DNA of 64,000 bases. It comes from JAWXCE01 sp034440495 (GTDB taxonomy: Bacteria > Pseudomonadota > Alphaproteobacteria > Rhizobiales > Rhodomicrobiaceae). Below the pieces are notes generated by a model, which was not told the DNA's origin, ran no database searches, and worked only from the letters and a program-made list of their open reading frames with translations. The stretch is from assembly GCA_034440495.1 (NCBI GenBank), contig JAWXCE010000042.1:1-64000 (forward strand), in the 5' to 3' direction. This document shows, piece by piece, positions 7,094 through 16,388 of this stretch. Both the position numbers and the translations under genes were made by a program. The stretch's first letter is position 1, and each line of letters begins with the position of its first letter.

Positions 7094-9982
7094 ATGGATT
7101 TCCACATGCTAGAACGCCGTTTGCGAGAAACTATAGAAGGCGACGTCTTGTTCGACCGCTTCAGCCGCGGCCGGTACAGCACCGACGCATCTATCTATCA
7201 GATCGAGCCCTTAGGCGTCGTCATACCGAAAACCGAGGCCGACCTGCAAGCTGTGATTGAGATTACGGCGGAGCAAGGCGTGGCGCTTCTTCCGCGCGGC
7301 GGCGGCACCAGCCAGGCCGGGCAGACAGTTGGCCGGGCGTTGGTTGTCGATTTTGCCAAGTATATGAACGGATTGCTGTCGGTAAGCGATGACGCGCAGT
7401 CTTGCGTCGTACACCCCGGCATGGTTCTGGACGAGTTGAATCGGAAACTCAAATCGCGCGGCGTCTGGTTCCCGGTCGATGTCTCGACAGGCGCCCAATG
7501 CACCATCGGCGGCATGACGGGCAACAATTCAGCCGGCACGCGCTCACTACGCTACGGCATCATGCGCGACCGGGTGACCGCGATCGACGCGATCTTGCAC
7601 GATGGGGTCGAAATGCGGTTCGACTCCAGCCGCCTCAATGGCCGCGCTAACGAGCTTTCGCCACAGGCGGAGTTAAAGCGCGATCTTTTGAGCATGGGCT
7701 TGAAGTATTCGCCGCTCGCCCCCGCGTTTCCCGAAGTGTCACGCCGCGTCGGCGGCTATAATATCGACGCGCTGGCGCCGAACGGGGTGCTCCCAAACCT
7801 CGCAACGCTGCTTGTCGGCTCAGAGGGAACGCTCGCCGTCTCCCAGCGCATCGAGTTGGCGCTGGCGCCGTTGCCGAAAAACAAGGTCGTCGGCGTCTGC
7901 CATTTCCCGACCTTCCGGAGCGCGATGGAGGCGGCGCAGCACATCGTCAAACTTGGCCCGGTTGCCGTCGAGGTTGTGGACAACACTCTGATCGGGCTTG
8001 CCCGCGACATCCCGATGTTCCGCGCCAGCATGGAAAAGTTTGTGCGGGGCGAGCCGAAAGCGTTGCTGCTGACTGAATTTGCCGAAGACGACCAGGTGGA
8101 AAACATCCGGCGATTGCGCCAACTCGACGAACTCATGGGCGATCTGGGCCACGCAAACGCCGTCGTGGAGGCTATCGATCCCGCGTTTCAGTATGAAATT
8201 TGGGATGTTCGCAAATCTGGCCTCAACATTATGATGTCGATGAAAGCGGACGGCAAGCCGGTGTCGTTCATCGAGGATTGCGCCGTTCCTCTCGAACATC
8301 TGGCGGATTATACGGATCGTCTGACAGCGATTTTCCACAAACATGGCACAGAAGGCACCTGGTACGCGCATGCATCGGTCGGCTGCCTGCATGTGCGCCC
8401 CATGCTCAACCTCAAAACGGCGGATGGAACGCGCAAGATGCGCGCTATCGCGGAAGAAGCGTTCGGCATGGTGCGCGAATACAAAGGCTCGCATTCGGGT
8501 GAGCACGGCGACGGGCTGGTGCGCTCTGAATTTCATGAGGCCATGTACGGGCGCGAAATGACGGCCGCGTTCGAGGCGGTGAAGGATCGCGTCGATCCGG
8601 CCGGGCGGATGAATCCGGGCAAAATTGTGCGCCCATCCAAGTTCGACGACCGCACGCTGTTCCGCTACAAGCCAGACTACGCCGTGCCCGAGTTCAAGAC
8701 GGCGCTCGACTGGAGCGCTTGGCCCGGCGCGGGCGGCGGCTTCCAGGGCGCGGTCGAGATGTGCAACAACAACGGCCATTGCCGAAAGCTGCAGGGCGGC
8801 GTGATGTGCCCCTCATACCGCGCAACCATGAACGAACGCGATGTGACGCGCGGGCGCGCCAATTCACTGCGCCTCGCCATCTCCGGGCAGCTCGGGCCCG
8901 ACGCGCTCGGGTCTGATGAGATGCTGGAAACGATGAAATTATGCGTCTCTTGCAAGGCGTGCCGCAACGAATGCCCAACCAGTGTCGATATGGCGAAAAT
9001 GAAGATTGAGGTGCTGGCTGCCGCCAATAAGCGTCGGCGGCTGCCATTGCGCGACCGCTTCGTAGCTTACCTTCCGCGTTATGCCCCTTACGCCGCACGC
9101 GCGCCATGGGCGCTGAACATGCGCGACGGCATCCCCGGGATGGCGAAGGCGTCGGAAATCATTGCAGGGCTTTCAGCTAAACGCGCCCTGCCCCGCTGGC
9201 GCGCCGATCCATTTCATCTTGATGCGCCAGCCGGACCATCGAACGGACGCCCGGTTGTGCTCATGGCGGATACTTTTAACACGTATTTCGAGCCGGAAAA
9301 TCTACGCGCCGCTGTCGAGGTCCTGACCGCTGCTGGATGCCGCGTGGAAACCACAAGGCCCATTGATGGCGGTCGGCCAATATGCTGCGGCCGCACATTT
9401 TTATCCGCAGGACTTGTGGATGAGGCGCGGGCCGAAGCCTCACGCTTCATAGAGGCCGTCCTGCCGATGGTCAGGCAAGGCGCCGCCATTGTCGGCCTTG
9501 AGCCAAGCTGCCTGCTCACACTGCGCGATGAGACGACCGCGATGCTCCCGGGCGGCGAATCGGCGGAAATTGCAAAATCCGCATTCCTTCTCGGCGAGTT
9601 TCTCTGGATGGAGCAGGCGAAGGGTGCGATCTCGTTAGATTTTAAGCCAACGGAGCGCCGGATACATCTTCACGGCCATTGTCACCAGAAATCGTTCGCC
9701 GCGCACCAACCTGAGCTTGCGATTCTCAAATCAATTCCTAGACTGGCTGTAATGAATATTGAATCAAGTTGTTGCGGAATGGCCGGTGCCTTCGGCTATA
9801 ATAGTGATACTTATGACGTTTCATTAAAAATGGCCGAAATGAGCCTTTTACCAGCCGTTCGCAACGCAGCCGTGGAAGACGGCATCGTCGCCAGCGGATT
9901 TTCCTGCCGTCACCAAATAAGGGATGGCGCAAACAGAACAGCCGTGCACGCGGTGCATATCTTTAAGGAAGCGCTTTTATGA
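7094..9982 (+). CDS. FAD-binding and Fe-S-binding 2-hydroxyacid dehydrogenase (D-lactate/glycolate oxidase type)
   Basis: A 962-residue fusion of the subunits that are separate in GlcD/GlcF systems. Residues 35-200 form an FAD-linked oxidase domain (VVIPKTEADLQAVI, LLPRGGGTSQAGQTVG, GGMTGNNSAGTRSLRYG). An FAD-oxidase C-terminal domain follows, ending near 'HSGEHGDGLVRSEF'. A 4Fe-4S region comes next, with 'CNNNGHCRK' near 557 and 'CVSCKACRNECPTSVD' near 617. The C-terminal third has two cysteine-rich CCG-type segments ('GRPICCGRTF' near 763, 'SSCCGMAGAFGY' near 893). Such proteins oxidise a D-2-hydroxyacid and pass electrons to the respiratory chain. AAGGA precedes the ATG. Its stop overlaps the regulator start (ATGA). 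Its divergence from a glyoxylate aminotransferase suggests glycolate or a related acid as substrate, by inference. Confidence 0.92.
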   Translation: MDFHMLERRLRETIEGDVLFDRFSRGRYSTDASIYQIEPLGVVIPKTEADLQAVIEITAEQGVALLPRGGGTSQAGQTVGRALVVDFAKYMNGLLSVSDDAQSCVVHPGMVLDELNRKLKSRGVWFPVDVSTGAQCTIGGMTGNNSAGTRSLRYGIMRDRVTAIDAILHDGVEMRFDSSRLNGRANELSPQAELKRDLLSMGLKYSPLAPAFPEVSRRVGGYNIDALAPNGVLPNLATLLVGSEGTLAVSQRIELALAPLPKNKVVGVCHFPTFRSAMEAAQHIVKLGPVAVEVVDNTLIGLARDIPMFRASMEKFVRGEPKALLLTEFAEDDQVENIRRLRQLDELMGDLGHANAVVEAIDPAFQYEIWDVRKSGLNIMMSMKADGKPVSFIEDCAVPLEHLADYTDRLTAIFHKHGTEGTWYAHASVGCLHVRPMLNLKTADGTRKMRAIAEEAFGMVREYKGSHSGEHGDGLVRSEFHEAMYGREMTAAFEAVKDRVDPAGRMNPGKIVRPSKFDDRTLFRYKPDYAVPEFKTALDWSAWPGAGGGFQGAVEMCNNNGHCRKLQGGVMCPSYRATMNERDVTRGRANSLRLAISGQLGPDALGSDEMLETMKLCVSCKACRNECPTSVDMAKMKIEVLAAANKRRRLPLRDRFVAYLPRYAPYAARAPWALNMRDGIPGMAKASEIIAGLSAKRALPRWRADPFHLDAPAGPSNGRPVVLMADTFNTYFEPENLRAAVEVLTAAGCRVETTRPIDGGRPICCGRTFLSAGLVDEARAEASRFIEAVLPMVRQGAAIVGLEPSCLLTLRDETTAMLPGGESAEIAKSAFLLGEFLWMEQAKGAISLDFKPTERRIHLHGHCHQKSFAAHQPELAILKSIPRLAVMNIESSCCGMAGAFGYNSDTYDVSLKMAEMSLLPAVRNAAVEDGIVASGFSCRHQIRDGANRTAVHAVHIFKEALL

Positions 9983-10728
9983 CGATTTTAGCTTTGCGGC
10001 ACGGACTTGAGGAAAAGACTGACGCAACCTTCACGCAGTCGGGCGCTATCGTTCGCGAGCAATTGCATGATCGCCTTCTTAGCGAGCTGCGCGAGATGAT
10101 TCAGCGCGGCGAATTGAAGGCTGGGGAGAAAATCCCTGAAAGAGAGCTTTGCGAACGCTTTCAGGTCTCCCGCACGCCGCTTCGGGAGGCTTTAAAAGTC
10201 CTAGCGTTCGAGGGATTTGTTAAACTGAAGCCTAACCGCGGCGCTGTTATCGCCGAATTGACGCTTACGGAACTCGCCGAAACATTCCCGATCATCGCTG
10301 TAGTGGAAGAGCTTGCTGGCGAGCTTGCGTGTAAAAATATGCCTGACTCCGAGATCGCAATGGTGCGTAAGCTACACGACGAAATGGCAATGCATTTTGA
10401 GAAGCGGGAGATCAAACCGTATTTTGATCTCAATCAACGGATTCATGAAGCCATCCAGGCGGGGGCGCGTAACGACACGCTTTACAGCATTTACCGTAAT
10501 ATTGAAGCGCGAGTGCGTTGCGCGCGTCTGTTTGTAAACGTATCGGAGAACCGCTGGGCGGAAGCGATGGCGGAGCATGAGATCATCATCACGGCGCTTG
10601 AGGCCCGTGACGCCGCGGCGCTTTCGCAAATACTGAAAAAGCACGTGGCGGGAAAATTCAACCGCCTGCAGGACATGTTCGCGCGTGAGGGCGCGCTCGC
10701 TGCGGATGTTATAGATATAGGCGATTAA
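9979..10728 (+). CDS. GntR family transcriptional regulator, FadR/FCD subfamily
   Basis: A 249-residue regulator with an N-terminal winged helix-turn-helix (residues 24-90: 'LKAGEKIPERELCERFQVS' and 'RTPLREALKVLAFEGFVKL') and an all-helical FCD ligand-binding domain from about residue 95. FCD regulators usually sense a small organic acid; relatives control glycolate, lactate and gluconate genes. The ATG overlaps the stop codon of the FAD/Fe-S dehydrogenase by four bases, so both are co-translated. That makes the dehydrogenase and the divergent aminotransferase operon the likely targets. A repeat-derived hairpin follows the gene. Confidence 0.93.
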   Translation: MTILALRHGLEEKTDATFTQSGAIVREQLHDRLLSELREMIQRGELKAGEKIPERELCERFQVSRTPLREALKVLAFEGFVKLKPNRGAVIAELTLTELAETFPIIAVVEELAGELACKNMPDSEIAMVRKLHDEMAMHFEKREIKPYFDLNQRIHEAIQAGARNDTLYSIYRNIEARVRCARLFVNVSENRWAEAMAEHEIIITALEARDAAALSQILKKHVAGKFNRLQDMFAREGALAADVIDIGD

Positions 10729-10740
10729 AGCCGTTTGCAA

Positions 10741-10802
10741 AAAGTGTTGCGCGGTTTTCGGACGGGACCGGCTCTGCATATAGATTTAGAGCCGACCCTT
10801 TT
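10741..10802 (+). repeat. Dispersed palindromic repeat, copy A (also terminator-like hairpin)
   Basis: The sequence shares 'AAAGTGTTGCGCGGTTTTCGG', apart from one or two bases, with three other intergenic sites (53013, 56747, 58222). Its second half forms a 7-bp stem (CGGCTCT 10769-10775 with AGAGCCG 10788-10794) followed by ACCCTTTT. It may therefore end transcription of the GntR gene. Confidence 0.7.
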
Positions 10803-10824
10803 GATTGAAATTAAATGCGATGGG

Positions 10825-12360
10825 TCAAGAGACAGGCATGACCGCTGGTATCAAGCGGTCGATGACCTTCGCCGAGCATAAAACTCCGGGCAAACCTGCA
10901 CCGGGATGCGTGCCAGCGCCGGTAAGATAAAGCCCCTCAATTCCTTCGGCCTTGTTATGGAAGCGGAACCATGCACTTTGGGTGAAGTGCGGCGCGACCG
11001 AGAAGCCGGCTCCCGCTACGCTTAAATATCGACTCTCAAAGTCTTCGGGCGTCATATAAAAATCAGACGTGATGCATCCCTTAAGACCAGGAAGCATGGA
11101 GCGGTCTAGGGCATCCACTATACGATCCCGCAGCAAATCGCCTTCGATATTCCAGCGCAACTTGCCTTGCAGGTTGGGTACGGGGCATAGAACGTAGAAC
11201 GAATCATGTCCGGCGGGCGCGAAACTCGGGTCGGTCGCAGTCGGGCGGTGGACGTAAAGCGAGAAATCGTTCGCCAGGATCTTGCGCTTGAAGATGTCTT
11301 TGAGCAGTTCTTTGTAGCGGCGACCCATCCAGATGGTATGATGCGCCACGTCCGGATATTGCTTGGTCGTGCCGAAATAGAGGACGTAAAGCCCCATGGA
11401 CAGGCGCGCCGACTTCCGTTTTAGTTTTGCCGACAAGCCTTGAGCAGTTTTTGGCACCATCGAGCTATACAAATGCATGGCGTCCGCGTTGGAGACGAGC
11501 ACATCGGCCGCAATGAACTCCCCATTCTCCAGCATCACGCCAGTCGCACGGCCGCCCTCGACAACAATTTCCTTCACCGTCGTGCTCATGCGTGTCTCGA
11601 CGCCAGACTCGGACATAAGCTTACCGATAGCATCGACCAGCGCGCCAGTGCCGCCCATGGCGAAGAAGACGCCCCATTTGCGCTCAAGGTAATGGATGAG
11701 GCCATATATGCTTGTCGTGTCGAACGGCGAGCCGCCGACGAGCAGCGGTTGGATCGACAGCGCTTGCCGCAGCTTTGGATGCTTGAGGTGCTTGCAAACA
11801 AATTGCCACACCGTGTTGTAGCTTCCTAGAGTCACGAGGCGCGGTATTTGCGCCAGCATGGTTAGAGGGTTGTGAAACGGGCGGTCGGCGAGTTCGGTAA
11901 ACCCTGCGTCGAAGAGCTTGCCGGAGTGCGCAAGGAGGCGGTCATAACCATCGGCGTCGGCGGGATCGAAACGAGCCATCTCTGCCTTTGTCTCCTCCAG
12001 CGTGCCGCCGTAGTCGAACGTGGAGCCGTCCTCATCGAACCAGAAGCGATACCATGGCTTAAGGGGCACAAACTTTACATAATCTTCGCGGCGTTTGCCG
12101 AACAGCTCGAACAGCTCGTCGAACAGGAATGGCGCGGTGATGACCGTGGGCCCCGCGTCATGACGGTAGCCACCCTTCTCGAACACCTGCGCACGCCCGC
12201 CGAGTTTTGCGCCGCGCTCGATCAGCGTAACGCCGTAGCCCTTGGCGCGCAGCCGCAACGCCGCCGCCAGACCGCCAAAACCGGCGCCAATAACGATCGC
12301 CGCCCGTGAAGGGTATTTCGCCGCGCTAAAAGGCACCTTTAATCCAGCCATTTCGTTCAT
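10825..12360 (-). CDS. crtI: Phytoene desaturase (CrtI type)
   Basis: A 511-residue FAD-dependent carotenoid desaturase that introduces double bases into phytoene to give neurosporene or lycopene. The N-terminal dinucleotide fold is clear ('AIVIGAGFGGLAAALRLRAKG', then 'LIERGAKLGGRAQVFEKGGYRHDAGPTVITAP'). The C-terminal signature 'GLYLTGAGTHPGAGLPGVL' is typical of bacterial CrtI. ATG at 12358-12360 was chosen over an in-frame GTG at 12378; neither has a strong ribosome-binding site. It is divergent from crtE across 136 bp. I found no TGT-N12-ACA PpsR-type site in that gap. No crtB (phytoene synthase) or crtY (cyclase) gene is in the window. Confidence 0.95.
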   Translation of the reverse strand: MNEMAGLKVPFSAAKYPSRAAIVIGAGFGGLAAALRLRAKGYGVTLIERGAKLGGRAQVFEKGGYRHDAGPTVITAPFLFDELFELFGKRREDYVKFVPLKPWYRFWFDEDGSTFDYGGTLEETKAEMARFDPADADGYDRLLAHSGKLFDAGFTELADRPFHNPLTMLAQIPRLVTLGSYNTVWQFVCKHLKHPKLRQALSIQPLLVGGSPFDTTSIYGLIHYLERKWGVFFAMGGTGALVDAIGKLMSESGVETRMSTTVKEIVVEGGRATGVMLENGEFIAADVLVSNADAMHLYSSMVPKTAQGLSAKLKRKSARLSMGLYVLYFGTTKQYPDVAHHTIWMGRRYKELLKDIFKRKILANDFSLYVHRPTATDPSFAPAGHDSFYVLCPVPNLQGKLRWNIEGDLLRDRIVDALDRSMLPGLKGCITSDFYMTPEDFESRYLSVAGAGFSVAPHFTQSAWFRFHNKAEGIEGLYLTGAGTHPGAGLPGVLCSAKVIDRLIPAVMPVS

Positions 12361-12496
12361 AATTTCATCACTTATCACAGCTTAAAGGCGGGAGCACTCA
12401 GTTTTGCGTCATACCTCTTTATTCACAGCGCAGGACCCTGTAAAACGACGTTAATGCATTGACGGCGCGGCGAAGCAAGTTAAGTCTGAACGAACC

Positions 12497-13501
12497 ATGT
12501 ACGGCCAGTTTCAGCCGCCGGATTTGAGGCTAGGCCGCGCGTTAAATCGGCGCAAGGGGCGACAAGCATTGCTAAAACCTTTCGGGACGAGCGACGTCAA
12601 ATCGCTTTTGGAGCGCTTCCGGCTGCAAACCGGCGAGCGTCTGGAAGCCTTGATGGATGCGCCTGACGCGCCTATTCGCCTGTCCGAGTCGATGCGCTAC
12701 AGTCTGCTTGCGCCCGCCAAACGTATTCGCGCCGCGCTGGTTATGGCGTCCGCCGTTCAGTGGGGGGCAGACCCGCAACGCGCTCTAAACGCCGCCTGCG
12801 CCGTGGAAATGGTGCACGCAGCTTCCCTCATCCTCGACGATCTGCCTGCAATGGATAATGCCACATTGCGGCGCGGCTTGCAGGCCAATCATAAAGTTTA
12901 TGGCGAAGCGACCGCGATCCTCTCGGCAATCGGGCTTCTGAGCCATGCGTTTGGCGTCGTTGCTCGCGACAGCGGCCTGAGCGTTGACGCTCGCGCCTCG
13001 ATCTGCGACCGTCTTAGCGCCGCCATAGGACCGGGCGGTTTGGTTGCAGGGCAAGAAATCGATCTCCACGGCGCGGCGGAGAAGCGCACTGTTGAAGGCG
13101 TAGAACGCATGTATGCCGGAAAAACCAGCGCGCTGTTCTGCGTATCGGCGGAAATTGGCGCTGTTATAGGCGGCGCGTGCGAGGCGGGCAGGCGCACGAT
13201 GCATGCTTATGGCGAGCATCTCGGCATCGCGTTTCAGACGCTGGATGATGTGCTGGACGCAGTGGGGCAGCAATCGTTCGCTGGGAAAGATGTTCGCAAG
13301 GATATTGAGCGTCCAACTGTGGTAACGCTGCTGGGTGTAGCGCAGGCGGAGCACCGCGCCGCCGCCCATCTCGATTCTGCGGCAAAAGCAGCGCGCGACG
13401 CAGGCTCGGGTGAACCGCTTGGGGCGTTCGCGGGGTATCTAACCCAAGCGATGCAAATGAAGCTGTTCGAGGCGAGGCGGCCCATAACTGCAAGTCAGTA
13501 A
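12497..13501 (+). CDS. crtE: Geranylgeranyl/farnesyl diphosphate synthase (polyprenyl synthetase)
   Basis: A 334-residue trans-prenyltransferase. The first aspartate-rich motif is 'LILDDLPAMDNATLRRG' (about residues 112-128) and the second is 'AFQTLDDVLDAVG' (about 243-255). The N-terminal half also has the lysine/arginine substrate pocket ('LAPAKRIRAALVMA'). Between crtI and crtZ its role is to supply geranylgeranyl diphosphate for carotenoids, so I call it CrtE. The family alone would also allow farnesyl diphosphate synthase (IspA). The upstream site is weak, and the first 30 residues could be an over-extended start. Confidence 0.88.
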   Translation: MYGQFQPPDLRLGRALNRRKGRQALLKPFGTSDVKSLLERFRLQTGERLEALMDAPDAPIRLSESMRYSLLAPAKRIRAALVMASAVQWGADPQRALNAACAVEMVHAASLILDDLPAMDNATLRRGLQANHKVYGEATAILSAIGLLSHAFGVVARDSGLSVDARASICDRLSAAIGPGGLVAGQEIDLHGAAEKRTVEGVERMYAGKTSALFCVSAEIGAVIGGACEAGRRTMHAYGEHLGIAFQTLDDVLDAVGQQSFAGKDVRKDIERPTVVTLLGVAQAEHRAAAHLDSAAKAARDAGSGEPLGAFAGYLTQAMQMKLFEARRPITASQ

Positions 13502-13572
13502 CGCATTGCCAATTGGCGTAGCGATGCAAACATTATCCGGGTTCAAATTCCAACCCGTTGACAGGAAACGTT

Positions 13573-14097
13573 ATGGAATCTCTTTACAATTTTGCCATTT
13601 TCCTTGCGGTGTTTTTCTTTATGGAAGGCATGGCGTGGTTCACCCATAAATATGTAATGCATGGTTTCATGTGGTTCCTGCACGAATCGCATCATGAGCC
13701 GCGTCACGGCATGTTCGAGTTGAACGACCTGTTCGGCGTGTTTTTCAGTTTTGTCGCTATCGGGCTGATTTACTGGGGCTGGACTGGGCCGTCCGAGGCG
13801 CTTTATGCGGGGCTTGGCGTGACTGCTTATGGCGTCGTCTATTTTCTCGTACACGACGTGCTTGTGCACCGCCGCGTTGCGCTGCGCATCAACCCCAAAA
13901 AAGGGTACTTCCGCCGCGTCTATCAGGCGCACCGCATGCACCACGCGGTTGAGGGGAAAGCAGGCTGCGTTTCTTTCGGCTTTATCTTCGCGCCGTCCGC
14001 CGAGCATCTGCGCGCGGAACTGAAGCGTCTTGCCCCATTGCGCACCTACGGCAGCCGTGTTGACGCCAACCGCGTAGCGAATTTAGAAGCTAATTAG
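13573..14097 (+). CDS. crtZ: Beta-carotene hydroxylase (CrtZ, fatty acid hydroxylase superfamily)
   Basis: A 174-residue membrane di-iron hydroxylase that hydroxylates beta-ionone rings at C3, turning beta-carotene into zeaxanthin. All four histidine clusters are present: HKYVMH (HxxxxH), HESHH, HDVLVH (HDxxxH) and HRMHH. ATG at 13573 follows AGGAAA with good spacing; an in-frame TTG at 13558 is less likely. The gene is in line with crtE 71 bp upstream. Its stop codon overlaps the stop of the convergent comEC gene by four bases. A cyclised substrate implies that crtB and crtY exist elsewhere in the genome. Confidence 0.93.
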   Translation: MESLYNFAIFLAVFFFMEGMAWFTHKYVMHGFMWFLHESHHEPRHGMFELNDLFGVFFSFVAIGLIYWGWTGPSEALYAGLGVTAYGVVYFLVHDVLVHRRVALRINPKKGYFRRVYQAHRMHHAVEGKAGCVSFGFIFAPSAEHLRAELKRLAPLRTYGSRVDANRVANLEAN

Positions 14098-16307
14098 TCG
14101 CCAACACTTCCGTCACGCTCGGTTTCCACATCGATAGGCTTAACAAAATCCATGAGGCGACGCTGAGGCGACCATGGCCGGACGCCCCGGAATCCATCCA
14201 CTCTCTCAGTACGGAGCTGACCATTTTGTAGGTATATCGCATGTGCGCCGTGCGCTGTCAGGGTTCGCTTATCAACGATAAGTTTGGGGCGCGGACAGGG
14301 TTCAATCACGGCGAACGGCGCGATGAGGATGTCCGCGCGGGCGCAATCGTCTGCGAGACCCGCCATTTCACGGGTAAAACTCACTAGTTTGCCTTTGATA
14401 AGAATCACGCAGCTTGAGGCGTCGCAGCGGAAGTTTCCGCCCTTGTTGGCGTCCTTGGGCTTGCGATTGTCGCCGTCAGCTTTCAGCCATTGCTCCAGAC
14501 TGTAGGCGCCCTTTCGGCCCGGCGTTGCCTGTAGTAGGCCGCCAGCTACGCGTACGGCTATCAGCGCGGCCTCCCGCTCGATGAGGATATCCGGGCGTGG
14601 CGCGGCAGGAATAAGCGCCATTCCCAGAGCGAGCGGCGCGGCGCCGAGATAGCGCCATCGTCCACGCCAGATTAGCGCCCACAACGCGCCAACAGCCATT
14701 ATGACCAGCGCTGGCAGCGGATATGCGGTAGATGCAATCATGGCGCCGTCGAGCGTCGCAACCCATCGCGCAATGATAAGCATAATTTCTATGCCCCACC
14801 CCATCACGGCAAGCGGCCACGCCTCAAGCCCAAATGGCATCGCGGCTAGAGAAACAATCGCCATCGGCATGATGACTAGGGTGATAACGGGCATGCCCAC
14901 TAGGTTTCCGAGCACCGAATAACTGGCGACATTGTAGAAGTGGTAGGCAGAGATCGGCGCGACTGCGGCGCCTGCGACAATGCTGGTGGTGACCGACCCA
15001 ATCACGAAGCCGCCCGCGCCTTGGACTGCACGCCCCCACCTTGTTGTCAGCGTGCGCCTGGAAAAAAATCCCTGATAGCGCTCGTAAAATGCGATGAGCG
15101 CGGCGGTTGCGGCAAAGGACATCTGAAAACTGACATCCAGCAAACTCTCAGGCAAAACAGCCAGGATAAGCAGCGCGGCGAAGGCGACGTTGCGCAATGT
15201 GACCGCAGGCCTGTCGAGCGCGATGGCTAGAAACATCACGGCGATCATAAGAAAGGACCGCACCGTAGCGACCGCCGAACCGGACAACAGCAGATAGCCA
15301 AAAGCGCAGAAAATTGCGATTGCCGCAGCCCATTTTTTAATCGGATAGCGCAGTACCAGCGAGGGCGACAATGCAAATAGAAAGCGGATCAGCCAGAATA
15401 ACGATCCGGCAACCAGCGCCATATGCAGGCCGGAGATGGAGATGACGTGGTAGAGGCCGGAGGCCCGCAGAGCATTCGTGTCCGCCTCGCTCATCTGCGC
15501 CCGTTCGCCCATAATCAGCGCCTGCGCGATGGGGGCGGTGGCTGCAGGCAATGCGGAGGCGATGCGCGCGGCGATTGTGGCTCGCACCTGGGTGATGGAT
15601 GCGAGAATGCGCAACTTTAACGGCGCGGGCGGGGCGCCCTCAGCGCTCGCTAATGCGGCTGTCGCGAAGCCGCTGGCGCCAACCGATGCAAACCACGCCT
15701 GCCGCGCAAAATCAAAACCGCGAGGCATCACCGGTGGCGATAGCGGCGTCAGAACGGCCGGAACATACACCCCCGCGCCCACTGTTGGGCCAGTCGCGGC
15801 GTTCACCGTGATCCGCACGCGGTGAGGTTGCTGCGCAGGTTCTACGCCTTCCGTCTTCCAGACCAACAACGTCAGGCGTCCCCGCTTTGGGCTTAACTGC
15901 TCCCAGCGCTCCACCCATCCTTCCAGCTTTTTGGTCGATGTGCTTTTGAGGATCAGCGGCGCGGCGACGAAGTCGGAGCGGAATTTCGCGGCGGCGAAAC
16001 CGCACGCGACGGTCAGCAGCATGCTACCTGTGAGGAACGCAAAGAGCGCCTGGCGAAGGAAAATGCGGATTGCGCTTGCGGCGATAATGGCGGCAAACGC
16101 AGCGGTGGTTGAGGGCTCAGAAGGTAAAGCGAAGTATAATCCGACGCCGCACGCGAACAGCACTGGTAGCCAGTAAAACCAGCGCCCACGCTCCTCATCC
16201 AGCGCCCGGGTTAGCGCTGCGCCAAAGCGGGCGGCCAACGCAGGACGCCGCCACGGCGCAGCAGCGTCGCGCGCACGCCACTCTTCCTCGAACGTGATAT
16301 TCGCCAT
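14094..16307 (-). CDS. comEC: ComEC/Rec2 family DNA-uptake channel protein
   Basis: A 737-residue polytopic protein. It has an N-terminal hydrophobic region and DUF4131-like soluble part (residues 1-200), then the ComEC competence domain with many helices. The signature 'ANTNALRASGLYHVISISGLHMALVAG' (seen here as 'SEADTNALRASGLYHVIS') lies near residue 275. ComEC forms the inner-membrane channel for single-stranded DNA during natural transformation. The C-terminal 170 residues are a degenerate metallo-beta-lactamase-like region without a recognisable HxHxDH motif, as is common in Alphaproteobacteria. No other competence gene is near. It is divergent from gltX. Confidence 0.92.
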   Translation of the reverse strand: MANITFEEEWRARDAAAPWRRPALAARFGAALTRALDEERGRWFYWLPVLFACGVGLYFALPSEPSTTAAFAAIIAASAIRIFLRQALFAFLTGSMLLTVACGFAAAKFRSDFVAAPLILKSTSTKKLEGWVERWEQLSPKRGRLTLLVWKTEGVEPAQQPHRVRITVNAATGPTVGAGVYVPAVLTPLSPPVMPRGFDFARQAWFASVGASGFATAALASAEGAPPAPLKLRILASITQVRATIAARIASALPAATAPIAQALIMGERAQMSEADTNALRASGLYHVISISGLHMALVAGSLFWLIRFLFALSPSLVLRYPIKKWAAAIAIFCAFGYLLLSGSAVATVRSFLMIAVMFLAIALDRPAVTLRNVAFAALLILAVLPESLLDVSFQMSFAATAALIAFYERYQGFFSRRTLTTRWGRAVQGAGGFVIGSVTTSIVAGAAVAPISAYHFYNVASYSVLGNLVGMPVITLVIMPMAIVSLAAMPFGLEAWPLAVMGWGIEIMLIIARWVATLDGAMIASTAYPLPALVIMAVGALWALIWRGRWRYLGAAPLALGMALIPAAPRPDILIEREAALIAVRVAGGLLQATPGRKGAYSLEQWLKADGDNRKPKDANKGGNFRCDASSCVILIKGKLVSFTREMAGLADDCARADILIAPFAVIEPCPRPKLIVDKRTLTAHGAHAIYLQNGQLRTERVDGFRGVRPWSPQRRLMDFVKPIDVETERDGSVGD

Positions 16308-16388
16308 GGCCTCGTTACGTTTTTACGCTGTTCATGTTATGCCTTGCGTCAATCTACTCATTTGCAACGCAGTGTGAAAAGGCTTTCA

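Noticed and set aside
12361..12496. PpsR/CrtJ-type TGT-N12-ACA sites in the crtI-crtE gap
   Set aside because: No pair with that spacing is present.
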